DNA of 64,000 nucleotides from Anaerovorax odorimutans (GTDB taxonomy: Bacteria > Bacillota > Clostridia > Peptostreptococcales > Anaerovoracaceae). Of the stretch, positions 1-8,076 are shown piece by piece. The stretch spans positions 124,001 to 188,000 of the forward strand of contig NZ_JANFXK010000001.1 in NCBI RefSeq assembly GCF_024459955.1, given 5' to 3'. Within the stretch, counting starts at the first letter, position 1; every line of letters begins with the position of its first letter. The notes beneath the pieces were generated by a model. The model ran no database searches, was not told the origin of the DNA, and saw only the letters and a program-made list of their open reading frames with translations. A program made the translations under genes and the position numbers.

Positions 1-305
1 CCGGCTGCTTTTACCTGATAACCTTCAATGGCGTATTCCCTGCTGATTGTCGAAAAAATGATTTCGCCGGCAAAGCCCTCCTCCCTCAGAATTTTTGCCG
101 TCTGCATGCCGTTTTCCTTTTTCATGTAAATGTCGATAATAATTATGTGGTTTCCTTTAAGTTCCCGGAATGCGTCCAACAGCTCCTGCCCTGATCCGTA
201 TTCCTGAATATCGATTTCGATATTATTCTCAGCCGCGAACCTCATAACAAGCTTCCTGAGAGCAGAACGGTCTTTTTCACTATCGTCACAAATTGCTACA
301 TACAC
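1..305 (-). CDS. LytTR/AgrA-type response regulator, N-terminal part
   Basis: The gene runs off the left edge; only about 101 residues are present. They form a CheY-like receiver: an acidic pair near the start (CDDSEKD), the phospho-acceptor aspartate in IIIIDIYMK around residue 60, and a switch Thr/Ser in IIFSTIS. The IYM...GMQTAKILRE pattern is typical of receivers fused to LytTR DNA-binding domains, but that domain lies outside the window. The start is taken as GTG at 305 because an AAAGGAGG site sits just upstream; the in-frame ATG nearby belongs to another frame that stops at once. A partner sensor kinase is expected to the left. Class of output domain is inference. Confidence 0.75.
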   Translation of the reverse strand, partial: MYVAICDDSEKDRSALRKLVMRFAAENNIEIDIQEYGSGQELLDAFRELKGNHIIIIDIYMKKENGMQTAKILREEGFAGEIIFSTISREYAIEGYQVKAA

Positions 306-336
306 ATTTTTGCCTCCTTTACACATATTGCCACTT

Positions 337-364
337 ATTATAAAGTTATTTTTTCAGTTTGCAA
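337..364 (-). promoter_or_regulatory. Promoter of the response regulator gene
   Basis: On the minus strand there is a -35 TTGCAA (359-364), a 16-bp spacer and a -10 TATAAT (337-342), about 30 bp before the GTG start. Sigma-A-type promoter by consensus. Confidence 0.6.
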
Positions 365-434
365 CTACCCGAAAATGTAGGTTTGTTATTTTTACCACAA
401 ATAAACTTTAAAATCAGAAAATTCCGAATACCTG

Positions 435-493
435 TTGCCCTGCGGGCCGGAATATAGTATTATATAGTCAACCATATTGATTATACATACTAT
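435..493 (+). promoter_or_regulatory. Promoter with MarR operator palindrome
   Basis: A -35 TTGCCC (435-440) and -10 TATTAT (458-463) are separated by 17 bp. The -10 lies inside an imperfect palindrome: left arm ATAGTATTATATAGTCAA (454-471), right arm TTGATTATACATACTAT (477-493), separated by five bases. The arms match at most positions. A dyad of this size over the -10 and +1, just before a marR gene, is the usual autorepressor arrangement. Binding is inference. Confidence 0.75.
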
Positions 494-515
494 TTACTTT
501 TGGAAGGAGCGATTT

Positions 516-947
516 ATGGATAAGCGTCAGCTGCGGGATTCCTTTTTAGGCTCCCTGCAAAAAATGTACGATATGGAGCTGGTGGCTCCGTTGATGGAGT
601 TCTGTCAGGGGGAGATGCGGGTGCTGCTCTACCTGGATGCTCATGAGAAGGAGGATATCTATCCCTCGGCCCTCAGCGAGGCTCTTTTCGTTACCCGGCA
701 GCGGATCACCACCATCCTCTCCGCTCTTCGGAAAAAGGGCTACATCACGATGGAAACCGCAGAAAAGGACCGCAGAAGAATGCGGATCATTCTCAGCGCC
801 GCCGGACGCAGGTATGTAATCGAAAAGCGCCGGTTCGTAGAAAATTATTTTGACATGCTGCTGGAGGCTCTTGGCGAGGAAAACATGCGGGAGTTCCAGC
901 GTTTGGTACAGTTAACGGCAGAAAAGATGGAGGGTATCGCAAAATGA
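516..947 (+). CDS. MarR-family transcriptional regulator
   Basis: A 143-residue winged-helix regulator. The segment ALSEALFVTRQRITTILSAL (residues about 49-68) is the helix-turn-helix, followed by a wing with KKGYITMETAEKDRRRM, matching the conserved D-x-R-R wing of MarR proteins. The start at 516 follows GGAAGGAGCG; an upstream ATG-like codon in the same frame at 477 would lie inside the operator and has no ribosome site. The gene overlaps the following ABC ATPase by four bases (ATGA), so it is the first gene of an operon that it probably represses through the palindrome at 454-493. The inducer is unknown; drugs or antimicrobial peptides are plausible given the exporter it controls. Confidence 0.9.
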   Translation: MDKRQLRDSFLGSLQKMYDMELVAPLMEFCQGEMRVLLYLDAHEKEDIYPSALSEALFVTRQRITTILSALRKKGYITMETAEKDRRRMRIILSAAGRRYVIEKRRFVENYFDMLLEALGEENMREFQRLVQLTAEKMEGIAK

Positions 948-1645
948 GTTATGTCACATTCCAAGACGTCTGCAAATACTATCACATGGGCAGTCAGACC
1001 ATCGCTGCCGCAGATCACGTCACCTTTACCATTAAGCAGGGAGAATTCTGCGTGGTCGTGGGTCCCAGTGGAGCCGGAAAGACCACTGTGCTCAACATTC
1101 TGGGAGGTATGGATTCCTGCGATGAAGGCACGGTTCTCCTTGACGGACGCAAGGTCAGCGGAATGAATGAAAAAGAGCTGACCTCCTACCGTCGCCATGA
1201 CGTGGGATTCGTCTTCCAGTTCTATAATCTGGTTCAGAATCTGACGGCCCTGGAAAATGTGGAGCTGGCCTCCGAAATCTGCAAGGAACCCCTTCCTCCT
1301 GAGCAGGTATTGGATTCCGTAGGTCTTTCCGCCCGCATGGACAATTTCCCTGCTCAGCTATCCGGCGGTGAGCAGCAGCGGGTGGCCATTGCCCGTGCGC
1401 TGGCCAAAAATCCCAAGATTCTTTTATGCGACGAGCCCACCGGGGCTCTGGACTACAGTACAGGAAAAACAATCCTCAGACTGCTGCAGGACTGCTGCAG
1501 GAATATGAATAAAACAGTCATCGTAGTCACCCATAACCAGGCGCTGACACCGATGGCCGACCGGGTGATCCATATTCACAACGGCAGTGTAGCCAGTATT
1601 GAAGAGAACCAAACCCCTATCCCCGTAGAACAAATCGAATGGTGA
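944..1645 (+). CDS. ABC transporter ATP-binding protein (LolD/MacB type)
   Basis: A 233-residue nucleotide-binding subunit with every motif: Walker [10 protein letters not shown] near residue 40, Q-loop FVFQFYNL, signature [10 protein letters not shown], Walker B ILLCDEPT followed by GALD, and an H-loop VTHN. The family pairs with FtsX/MacB permeases that do not move substrate through the membrane in the usual way but drive lipoprotein or peptide extrusion mechanically. The permease starts 4 bp after the stop, so the two form one transporter. Start overlaps the marR stop (ATGA), implying coupled translation. Confidence 0.95.
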   Translation: MSYVTFQDVCKYYHMGSQTIAAADHVTFTIKQGEFCVVVGPSGAGKTTVLNILGGMDSCDEGTVLLDGRKVSGMNEKELTSYRRHDVGFVFQFYNLVQNLTALENVELASEICKEPLPPEQVLDSVGLSARMDNFPAQLSGGEQQRVAIARALAKNPKILLCDEPTGALDYSTGKTILRLLQDCCRNMNKTVIVVTHNQALTPMADRVIHIHNGSVASIEENQTPIPVEQIEW

Positions 1646-1649
1646 GCTG

Positions 1650-4600
1650 ATGAAACGGAATTATATTCGGACAATCACAAGAGAAATCAAACAGAGCTTT
1701 GGCAGATTCGCGGCAATCATTGCCATTGTCGCCCTGGGCGTGGGCTTTCTGGTGGGAATCCTTTCCGCGACTCCCGATATGAAGGCTTCCGTGGACCAAT
1801 ATTACCGGGGCAGCTCCATGTCCGATTTCAATATAAAGTCGACGATGGGACTGACCGACGAGGACGTATCGGCTCTGGCGGCGCTTCCCCAGACAGACAG
1901 GGTTATGCCGGCCTACGCCACCGATGTGCTGATGTCCACCGGTGAGGACGAGGTGCTGGCCGGACGGCTCTACGGCCTGGATCTGTCCAAAAACAACAGC
2001 GCGTCCTTTGTCAACGATCTGACGCTGCTCAAAGGACGCATGCCGGAAAACGCCGGTGAATGTGTCATCGAAAATCCCAATGATTATATGTCTCAGCTGA
2101 CCATCGGGGATACGCTTTCCCTGTCAAAGGACGGCGAGGATCTTTCCGATACTTACCGGCAGCAGAGCTTTACCATCGTGGGAATCGTCAGCAGCCCTTA
2201 CTATTTCTGCAATTCCAAAGAACCCGCCTCCGCAGGAAACGGCCGTGCCGGCGCCATTGTCTACGCAGACAGCCGGGCTTACAAGCTGGACGCCTATACG
2301 GATATTTTCCTTACGCTGAAAAACCAGGGTTCTTCTTTCTCCGATGCCTATAAATCCCGCATCGAAGCCGCTTCCGATGATATCGAGGATCTCTCCCGGG
2401 TTCGCATCGAGGCCCGCTATAATGAGGTCGTCAGCGAAGCGGAGGATAAACTGAACGATGCCAGAGAAAAGCTGGATAAAGAGAAACGGAAATCGGAGAA
2501 ACAACTGGCTGACGCCAGGAAGGAGATCGATCAGGGTCAAAAGGAGCTGGACAGCGGCAGCGCGCAGCTGAAAAAAGCAAAAGAACAGCTAAAGTCAGGG
2601 AAGGCTCAGCTGAAATCGGGAAAGGCTGAGTTCAAATCCGGTAAAGCGCAGCTGGAGGACGCCAAGGCTCAGTTGAAGTCCGGAAAAGCCCAGCTGCAGC
2701 AGGCCCGTCAGCAGCTGGACGAGAGCAAAAAACAGCTGGATTCGGTCAGGGATCAGGTGGAACAGGCAAAACAGGCCCTTGCTGCGGGTTATCCCCTCTC
2801 CGATGAGGCGCTGGCCCAGATCGCGGCCTACGATCAGGGCATGGCCCAGTACCAGCAGGGCCTCTCCCAGCTGCAAAGCGAAGAGAAAAAGCTGGCCGAC
2901 ACGGAACGTGTCTTAAAGGCAAACGAAAAGAAATTAAACCGGTCCCAAAAGGAAATCTCCGCCAACGAAAAAGAGCTGGCCGATGCGGAGAAGACCATCG
3001 CCGCCAATGAGAAAAAGCTGGCCGACGCTAAAAAACAGCTGGACCAGGCACGCACGGAATACAAAGACGGAAAGAAAACAGCGGCTGAAGAAATTGCCAG
3101 GGGGGAGAAAAAGATCCGTGAGGCAGAAAAAGACATTGGGGATTTGGAGCGGCCTGAATGGTATATTCTCGACCGGAACTCCAATGTCAGCTATGCCCGC
3201 TATAAGGTGGACGTGGAAAAAGTAGCCGATATCGCTACGGTCTTCCCCATCTTCTTTTTCCTGGTGGCCGCCCTGGTTTCCCTCACCACCATGACCCGAA
3301 TGGTCGAGGAGGAGCGGATTCAGATCGGCACGCTGAAAGCCCTGGGCTATAATCGGAAAACGATCATGGCCAAATACCTGATTTACTGTGGAGCCGCTAC
3401 GGTCCTGGGGGGTGCCCTCGGCCTTGCCGGCGGTTTTCAGCTGCTGCCGACGGTTCTCTATCAGGCCTATGCCACCCAATACGAGCTGCCGCGGCTTTTC
3501 CTGCAGTTCAATCTCAAGTACGCCCTGATCTCCTGCGGCCTGGAAGTCCTCTGTACCCTGGGTGCCACCTGGTTTGCCTGCCGCCGCACGCTGAAGGAAA
3601 AACCTGCCGCTCTGATGGTTCCGCGTGCTCCCAAGGCCGGAAAGCGGATTCTTCTCGAACGCCTTCCTCTGATCTGGAAACGGCTTTCTTTCAGCTATAA
3701 AGCGACCGCACGGAATATTTTCCGTTACAAGAAACACCTTTTCATGACGATCATCGGCATCGCCGGCTGTACGGCCCTCATGGTCACCGGCTTTGGCCTG
3801 CAGGATTCCATGTCGGAAATCGTAAATACGCAATACAAGGATATTTTCAAGTACGATATGAAAATTGAGCTTGTCGAGGATAAGACCGATGGGGTGCTGG
3901 ACGATTTTCTGGCCGGAAAAGCCCATACAAAGATCAGCAGTCAGAGCGCCGAGGCTTCCAGCCCCGCAGATGGGGAAAAGATCAGCACCACCCTCTACAT
4001 TCCTGAGAATGACCGGGCTTTCAGCGAATTCATCGCCTTGCACCAGCCCCGGAGCGACACTCCTGTTTCTTTGGACAGGGACGCTGTAATCATGACTGAA
4101 AAAATGGCCGACGCGCTGAAGCTTTCCAAAGGCGACCGGTTTACGCTCACCAATGTGGACGATAAACAGGCGGAATTTACCCTCACCGCAATTACGGAGA
4201 ATTATGTGGGCTGCTACCTTTACATGGACCAGTCGGTATATCAAGCGGCTTTCGGTGAATTTGACTACAACGCTTATCTGGTACGTTCACAGATAAGCGG
4301 CCTGGCGGCTCAGGATGAAATCGCCGAAAGGCTTCAGGACTCCGAATATGTAGCCTCATCTGAGTTTAATTCCCAATCAAAGGAGAGCTATGAAAACATG
4401 ATGTCCAGCATCAACCTGATCGTATACGTACTCATTCTCTGCGCGGGGGCTTTAGCGGTGGTGGTTCTCTACAATCTGACCAACATCAATATCAATGAAC
4501 GCAGCCGCGAGCTGGCAACTCTGCGGGTTCTGGGTTATTATCACAATGAGGTGGCACGCTATATCTTCCGCGAGATCGGGCTTCTGGCGATTCTGGGAAC

Positions 4601-4811
4601 GCTGGTGGGCCTGGCCGCCGGCTTTGTCCTCCACCGCTATGTTGTTCTCACCGCGGAGTCGCCGGACTTTATGATGGGACGCGAGATTTCACCGCTCAGC
4701 TATCTTCTCTCAGCGGTCATCACTTTAGCGTTTTCCATACTGGTGGATTTTCTCATGGTATTCAAGCTGCGGCGCATTGAGATGGTGGAATCCATGAAGG
4801 CCGTAGACTGA
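1650..4811 (+). CDS. FtsX-family ABC permease with long coiled-coil insert
   Basis: A 1053-residue permease. There is one membrane segment near residues 20-38, then an extracytoplasmic region, a charged coiled coil at about 263-500, a first FtsX domain (about 527-650, containing EERIQIGTLKALGY), a second extracytoplasmic region, and a second FtsX domain (about 917-1050, containing RSRELATLRVLGY). The coiled coil includes near-repeats of K-S-G-K-A-Q-L. It works with the ATPase just upstream. Bacillota have many such permeases with coiled-coil inserts; the cargo is not known. The MarR operon head suggests a stress- or drug-induced exporter. Confidence 0.93.
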   Translation: MKRNYIRTITREIKQSFGRFAAIIAIVALGVGFLVGILSATPDMKASVDQYYRGSSMSDFNIKSTMGLTDEDVSALAALPQTDRVMPAYATDVLMSTGEDEVLAGRLYGLDLSKNNSASFVNDLTLLKGRMPENAGECVIENPNDYMSQLTIGDTLSLSKDGEDLSDTYRQQSFTIVGIVSSPYYFCNSKEPASAGNGRAGAIVYADSRAYKLDAYTDIFLTLKNQGSSFSDAYKSRIEAASDDIEDLSRVRIEARYNEVVSEAEDKLNDAREKLDKEKRKSEKQLADARKEIDQGQKELDSGSAQLKKAKEQLKSGKAQLKSGKAEFKSGKAQLEDAKAQLKSGKAQLQQARQQLDESKKQLDSVRDQVEQAKQALAAGYPLSDEALAQIAAYDQGMAQYQQGLSQLQSEEKKLADTERVLKANEKKLNRSQKEISANEKELADAEKTIAANEKKLADAKKQLDQARTEYKDGKKTAAEEIARGEKKIREAEKDIGDLERPEWYILDRNSNVSYARYKVDVEKVADIATVFPIFFFLVAALVSLTTMTRMVEEERIQIGTLKALGYNRKTIMAKYLIYCGAATVLGGALGLAGGFQLLPTVLYQAYATQYELPRLFLQFNLKYALISCGLEVLCTLGATWFACRRTLKEKPAALMVPRAPKAGKRILLERLPLIWKRLSFSYKATARNIFRYKKHLFMTIIGIAGCTALMVTGFGLQDSMSEIVNTQYKDIFKYDMKIELVEDKTDGVLDDFLAGKAHTKISSQSAEASSPADGEKISTTLYIPENDRAFSEFIALHQPRSDTPVSLDRDAVIMTEKMADALKLSKGDRFTLTNVDDKQAEFTLTAITENYVGCYLYMDQSVYQAAFGEFDYNAYLVRSQISGLAAQDEIAERLQDSEYVASSEFNSQSKESYENMMSSINLIVYVLILCAGALAVVVLYNLTNININERSRELATLRVLGYYHNEVARYIFREIGLLAILGTLVGLAAGFVLHRYVVLTAESPDFMMGREISPLSYLLSAVITLAFSILVDFLMVFKLRRIEMVESMKAVD

Positions 4812-4823
4812 CCGTATTACAGC

Positions 4824-4877
4824 AAAAATGCTATTGCCCGGCGGAGAAAAGCACCGCAAAGCAATAGCATTTTTTTA
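4824..4877. terminator. Bidirectional intrinsic terminator
   Basis: A 14-bp perfect stem (AAAAATGCTATTGC at 4824-4837 against 4861-4874) with A/T tracts on both sides lies between convergent genes. It can end both the plus-strand permease operon and the minus-strand DUF2971 gene. The T-run overlaps the last codons of the latter. Confidence 0.85.
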
Positions 4878-5762
4878 GTAACGCAGCGGAACCGAGGACA
4901 CCTTACAGGTCTGAGGAAATCCGTAATAGTAAAGCATATGCTCCACTCCGCTGGCTGCCATTTCTTTATCCAGAGCCGGGCCTGCGGTTACGCCGGTGAT
5001 TACCCTTCCCTTTTCCAGCACATCTATGGCCAGGCAGGGAATCTGGATGCCTCTGACCTCCCGGAACTGGTAGCTGGCTTCGGGCAACTCCAGAATCGTT
5101 TTATTTTCCGCGCAGACTACGATCCGCACCTCTTTTTCATGAGCGAAAGCGCTGTCTTTGAAGAAAAGGCTCATTTCCTCAAAGGCCAGATCCAGCCTGA
5201 AAAGCAGCCTCTCTCTGTCGGAAGCTGAAGTCAGGGATTCCCATTTTTTCTGTGTATATCGCAGGATCTGACCGATCACTGCGGATTTTTTCTTTTCATC
5301 GTACACCACTTCTCTGCACATCAGCGTTCCCCTTTTTTGGGTCAGCTTGCTGACCAGCGGATGATACTTCATCTGGCGGATCAGCTCTTCTGTGAGAAAG
5401 TGCAGATTGTATCCGGCGGCGCGGATGCTGCGGGTATAGTAATTCCACATGGGCAGGCTGTCCCGGTCCCTGCAGCAGGATAAAACGAAATATCGCAGAG
5501 AGTCTCGATCGGCCGGACCTGTGTTCACCAGCCTGCGGGAAATATAATCGTTTTTCCCGAAATACCGTTTGTCCATTTCCTGCACCCAGGTCTTGCTCAG
5601 GGGCGTTTTATGGAGGTATTTCTTTAAAACCAGGTAAAAGTTTTTCCGTTCACTCCTGTCATTGAGGAAGAGGCTGTCGGTAAAAAACAAGGTACCTGTA
5701 GACAGTATCCCGTGAAGCCCCTCCGCAGACGTATAGTGATAGATCCGATTATCTTTATCCAC
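4875..5762 (-). CDS. DUF2971 domain protein
   Basis: A 295-residue protein. Its N-terminus carries the DUF2971 hallmarks: an IYHYTS segment, then GILSTGTLFFTDSLFLNDRSE, close to the family pattern of an aromatic-Y-T start followed by an F-N-D motif. Function of the family is not established; members occur near phage-defence genes and elsewhere. The start is GTG at 5762, chosen because AAAGGAGCGG precedes it; longer readings would run into the upstream carrier gene. The upstream gene stops 11 bp before, so the two are probably co-transcribed, although they have no evident link in function. Confidence 0.72.
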   Translation of the reverse strand: MDKDNRIYHYTSAEGLHGILSTGTLFFTDSLFLNDRSERKNFYLVLKKYLHKTPLSKTWVQEMDKRYFGKNDYISRRLVNTGPADRDSLRYFVLSCCRDRDSLPMWNYYTRSIRAAGYNLHFLTEELIRQMKYHPLVSKLTQKRGTLMCREVVYDEKKKSAVIGQILRYTQKKWESLTSASDRERLLFRLDLAFEEMSLFFKDSAFAHEKEVRIVVCAENKTILELPEASYQFREVRGIQIPCLAIDVLEKGRVITGVTAGPALDKEMAASGVEHMLYYYGFPQTCKVSSVPLRY

Positions 5763-5773
5763 GTTCCGCTCCT

Positions 5774-7258
5774 TTAAAAAATCACGGCAACACTGAGGAT
5801 TGCCAGTACCAGCAGGAAGAGCACCAAAAGGAACTTCCATATCCATTTGAGATAGATGCCGTAAGAAACCCGGGCAATCGCCAGGGCGCCCATTAACACC
5901 CCGCTGGTCGGTGTAATCAGGTTAACGATTCCGCTGGCCGACGCATAGGCCGTAATGATTACATCTCTGCCCACTGCCGCGAAATCTGCCACCGGCGCCA
6001 TAATGGGCATCGCCAGGGCCGCAAGTCCCGAAGAGGATGGCACCAGGAAGGACAGCAGCAGAAAGAACAGATAAGACAGGTCCACAAAGGCCACCGATCC
6101 CATGGATTTCAGAGATTCCTCGCCCCAATGAAGAATGGTGGCAGTCATGCCGCCATCGTTCATCACCACTGCGATTCCTCTGGTAATGCCGATAATCAGC
6201 GCTACGCCCAGAAGATCCTTAGCGCCGTTTAAAAACAGCTCGATAAACCGCAGTTCCTTCCATCTCCAAATCAGTCCGCAGATAAAGGAGGACAGGAGGA
6301 AGAGGATCGTAATGTCGCCGAACCACCAGGAACCCAGCGGCGTGATGTTTCCCAACACCGTGCCCAGTACCGGAATCCCCCGTACCCAGCCGTTGAAATC
6401 CTCGAAAACGGTAATGCCGAACTTATCCGCCCAGGGGATTACCCCCAGCACCATAATCAGAAAGCTCAGAGCAAACACCCAGAGGATTGCCTTTTGCTTG
6501 CCGGACATGACGCTGGAACTGTCGTCTACCTCCTTCTGGGAGAGGAAATGCTGTTCATTGCTCTCTTTCATATGATAGACCAGTGATTTTGAAGGATCTG
6601 CTTTCACTTTTTTTCCGTAGGCCATCACAAACCAGATGCCGATGACCAGTGTCGCCACCAGGATAATGACCCGCAGTACGATGCCTTCTCCGATGGAGAT
6701 TCCGGCAAAGCCGGAGGCAATGCCTGTGGCAAAGGGATTGACCGTCGAGCCCAGGCAGCCGATTCCGGCGCCCAGAAAGATGACGGCAAAGCCGGTAATG
6801 GAGTCAAAGCCCGCCGCGATAAAGACGGGGATTACTAAAACATAGAAAGCTATGGTTTCCTCGGACATACCGAAAATGGTCCCGCCCAGCGCAAAGATGC
6901 ACATGAGGATGGGGATCATGACGGTCTCTCTGCCGGAAAGCCGGCTGACAATGGAACCGATTCCGGAGTCAATGGCCCCCGTATCGGTTACCAGCCCTAA
7001 AAATCCGCCGATAACCAGAATGAATACAATAATATCCGTAGCGTTGAAAAATCCCTCAATGGGCGCCCGCAGCACTTCCCAGAACCCCTGGGGATTCTGC
7101 GCGATGGCCTCATAGGTGCCGGGAACCGGCTCCAGCGGCGTTGCGGTCTCATCCACATACTGGTAGGTCCCGGCCGGTACGATCCAGGTCAGGACAGCAA
7201 TCACAATGATGATTAAGAAAAGTATGGTAAACGCGCTGGGCATTCTGAATTTTTTCAT
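5774..7258 (-). CDS. YfcC-family (DcuC-like) membrane carrier
   Basis: A 494-residue protein with about 12 hydrophobic segments. The N-terminus has the signature of the YfcC family (PSAFTILFLIIIVIAVLTWIVPAGTY), and later GGTIFGMSEETIAFY and LTPTSGVLMGALAIA correspond to conserved parts of this anaerobic C4-dicarboxylate carrier superfamily. Substrate unknown; dicarboxylates, amino acids or peptides are all possible. The start at 7258 matches the family N-terminus and has GTGAGGA eight bases upstream. That ribosome site is buried in a perfect hairpin (7260-7315), which suggests control of translation. Confidence 0.88.
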   Translation of the reverse strand: MKKFRMPSAFTILFLIIIVIAVLTWIVPAGTYQYVDETATPLEPVPGTYEAIAQNPQGFWEVLRAPIEGFFNATDIIVFILVIGGFLGLVTDTGAIDSGIGSIVSRLSGRETVMIPILMCIFALGGTIFGMSEETIAFYVLVIPVFIAAGFDSITGFAVIFLGAGIGCLGSTVNPFATGIASGFAGISIGEGIVLRVIILVATLVIGIWFVMAYGKKVKADPSKSLVYHMKESNEQHFLSQKEVDDSSSVMSGKQKAILWVFALSFLIMVLGVIPWADKFGITVFEDFNGWVRGIPVLGTVLGNITPLGSWWFGDITILFLLSSFICGLIWRWKELRFIELFLNGAKDLLGVALIIGITRGIAVVMNDGGMTATILHWGEESLKSMGSVAFVDLSYLFFLLLSFLVPSSSGLAALAMPIMAPVADFAAVGRDVIITAYASASGIVNLITPTSGVLMGALAIARVSYGIYLKWIWKFLLVLFLLVLAILSVAVIF

Positions 7259-7259
7259 A

Positions 7260-7315
7260 ATAAAATCCTCACAATTCCTGTTTTTTCTTAGCTTGTACAG
7301 GTGTGAGGATTTTAT
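7260..7315 (-). promoter_or_regulatory. RBS-masking hairpin in the leader of the YfcC-like gene
   Basis: A 14-bp perfect inverted repeat (7260-7273 and 7302-7315; core TAAAATCCTCACA / TGTGAGGATTTTA) ends one base before the ATG. In the mRNA the Shine-Dalgarno GAGG is entirely within the 3' arm, so folding would hide it. It could also act as a DNA operator. The sequence is direct observation; function is inference. Confidence 0.6.
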
Positions 7316-7514
7316 ACGCTCCATATAGGAAAAGCACTCTTCTGGTCCCTTCCATTGGTGGCAAGGGCGTTCCGGTAACTTCTCCCGATTTTTTCGAAAA
7401 GTTACGCGTTTTTCAACGATCCTGCGGCCTCCAAAACGGTCGCCAGCACAAATTTTCATTTTTTACGGTTTCGAGCGCCCGCAAGCCCACAACTTTGCGT
7501 AACACAAATTACAG
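7316..7514 (-). other. Long structured 5' leader, no gene
   Basis: No coding sequence is seen between the zinc-ribbon gene and the YfcC-like gene. The minus-strand RNA can form another stem (GTAACTT with AAGTTAC, about 7376-7405) enclosed by CGTT/AACG, and a short CGCAA/TTGCG stem near 7490. No match to a known riboswitch class was recognised. No convincing promoter was found, so the carrier may be read from upstream or from a weak promoter here. Confidence 0.4.
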
Positions 7515-7967
7515 TCACGTCCGATCCACAAAGCTGTTGCCGCAGCTGGGACAGGTGATCTTTATGGTTCCCTTGCCTTTGGGCACGCGGACCGTCTGCC
7601 CGCAGTTTCTGCAGCGATAGAAATTGTACTGGGCGTTTTCATTTCTACCGCCGGCTGCGCCCTGTCCATAGCCGGTGTTTCCCTGCTGCCAGTTATTCAC
7701 GGACCCGCCGCTTTTCTTCCTGCTGAATTTGGCTCGAATGGCAAGGTACTTTTGATTTTCCTTCTGTCTTTTGTATATATTTCTCGATACGATGCGAAAA
7801 TATGCGTAAATCAAAAGCGCAAGTCCCGCCAGATAGACAAATCGAAGATGAATAAAATTCGACAGCAGTATAATGACCGCCGAAGCGATAATCAGGAACT
7901 GACCAAAGGCGTCGAAGCCGTATCTGCCCTGCATGAATTGATATAGTTTGTATTTCCAGTTGCTCAT
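7515..7967 (-). CDS. Membrane protein with C-terminal zinc ribbon
   Basis: A 150-residue protein of unknown function. Residues about 22-60 form two membrane segments with a short loop. A basic cytoplasmic stretch and a Gly/Asn/Gln-rich linker follow. The last 35 residues form a zinc ribbon with two knuckles, CRNCG and CPSCG, separated by 16 residues; the PKGKG segment between them resembles other bacterial zinc ribbons. Such proteins are common in Clostridia and lack an assigned role. Genes on both sides run in the same direction but with gaps over 100 bp, so co-transcription is not clear. Confidence 0.75.
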   Translation of the reverse strand: MSNWKYKLYQFMQGRYGFDAFGQFLIIASAVIILLSNFIHLRFVYLAGLALLIYAYFRIVSRNIYKRQKENQKYLAIRAKFSRKKSGGSVNNWQQGNTGYGQGAAGGRNENAQYNFYRCRNCGQTVRVPKGKGTIKITCPSCGNSFVDRT

Positions 7968-8076
7968 TTTTAACCTCTTTTGCAGACTTTTTTCTATTCT
8001 AACATATTTCTCATATTATGACAGAGGTTTGGAGAAAACTTCACCAAGACATCAAAATGTCTCATGGTTTTTCTCT

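Noticed and set aside
2934-4244. Long minus-strand open frame (over 400 codons) inside the FtsX permease gene
   Set aside because: It is antisense to a well-supported permease, has a low-complexity composition caused by the codon bias of the opposite strand, and no family motif.
4875-5762. Phage-defence gene of a larger island
   Set aside because: DUF2971 alone is not sufficient; neighbours are transporters and there is no integrase, methylase or nuclease nearby.
7261-7514. T-box or known riboswitch before the YfcC-like gene
   Set aside because: No T-box sequence (AGGGTGG-type motif) and no terminator; only generic hairpins were found, so it is listed as an unassigned leader.
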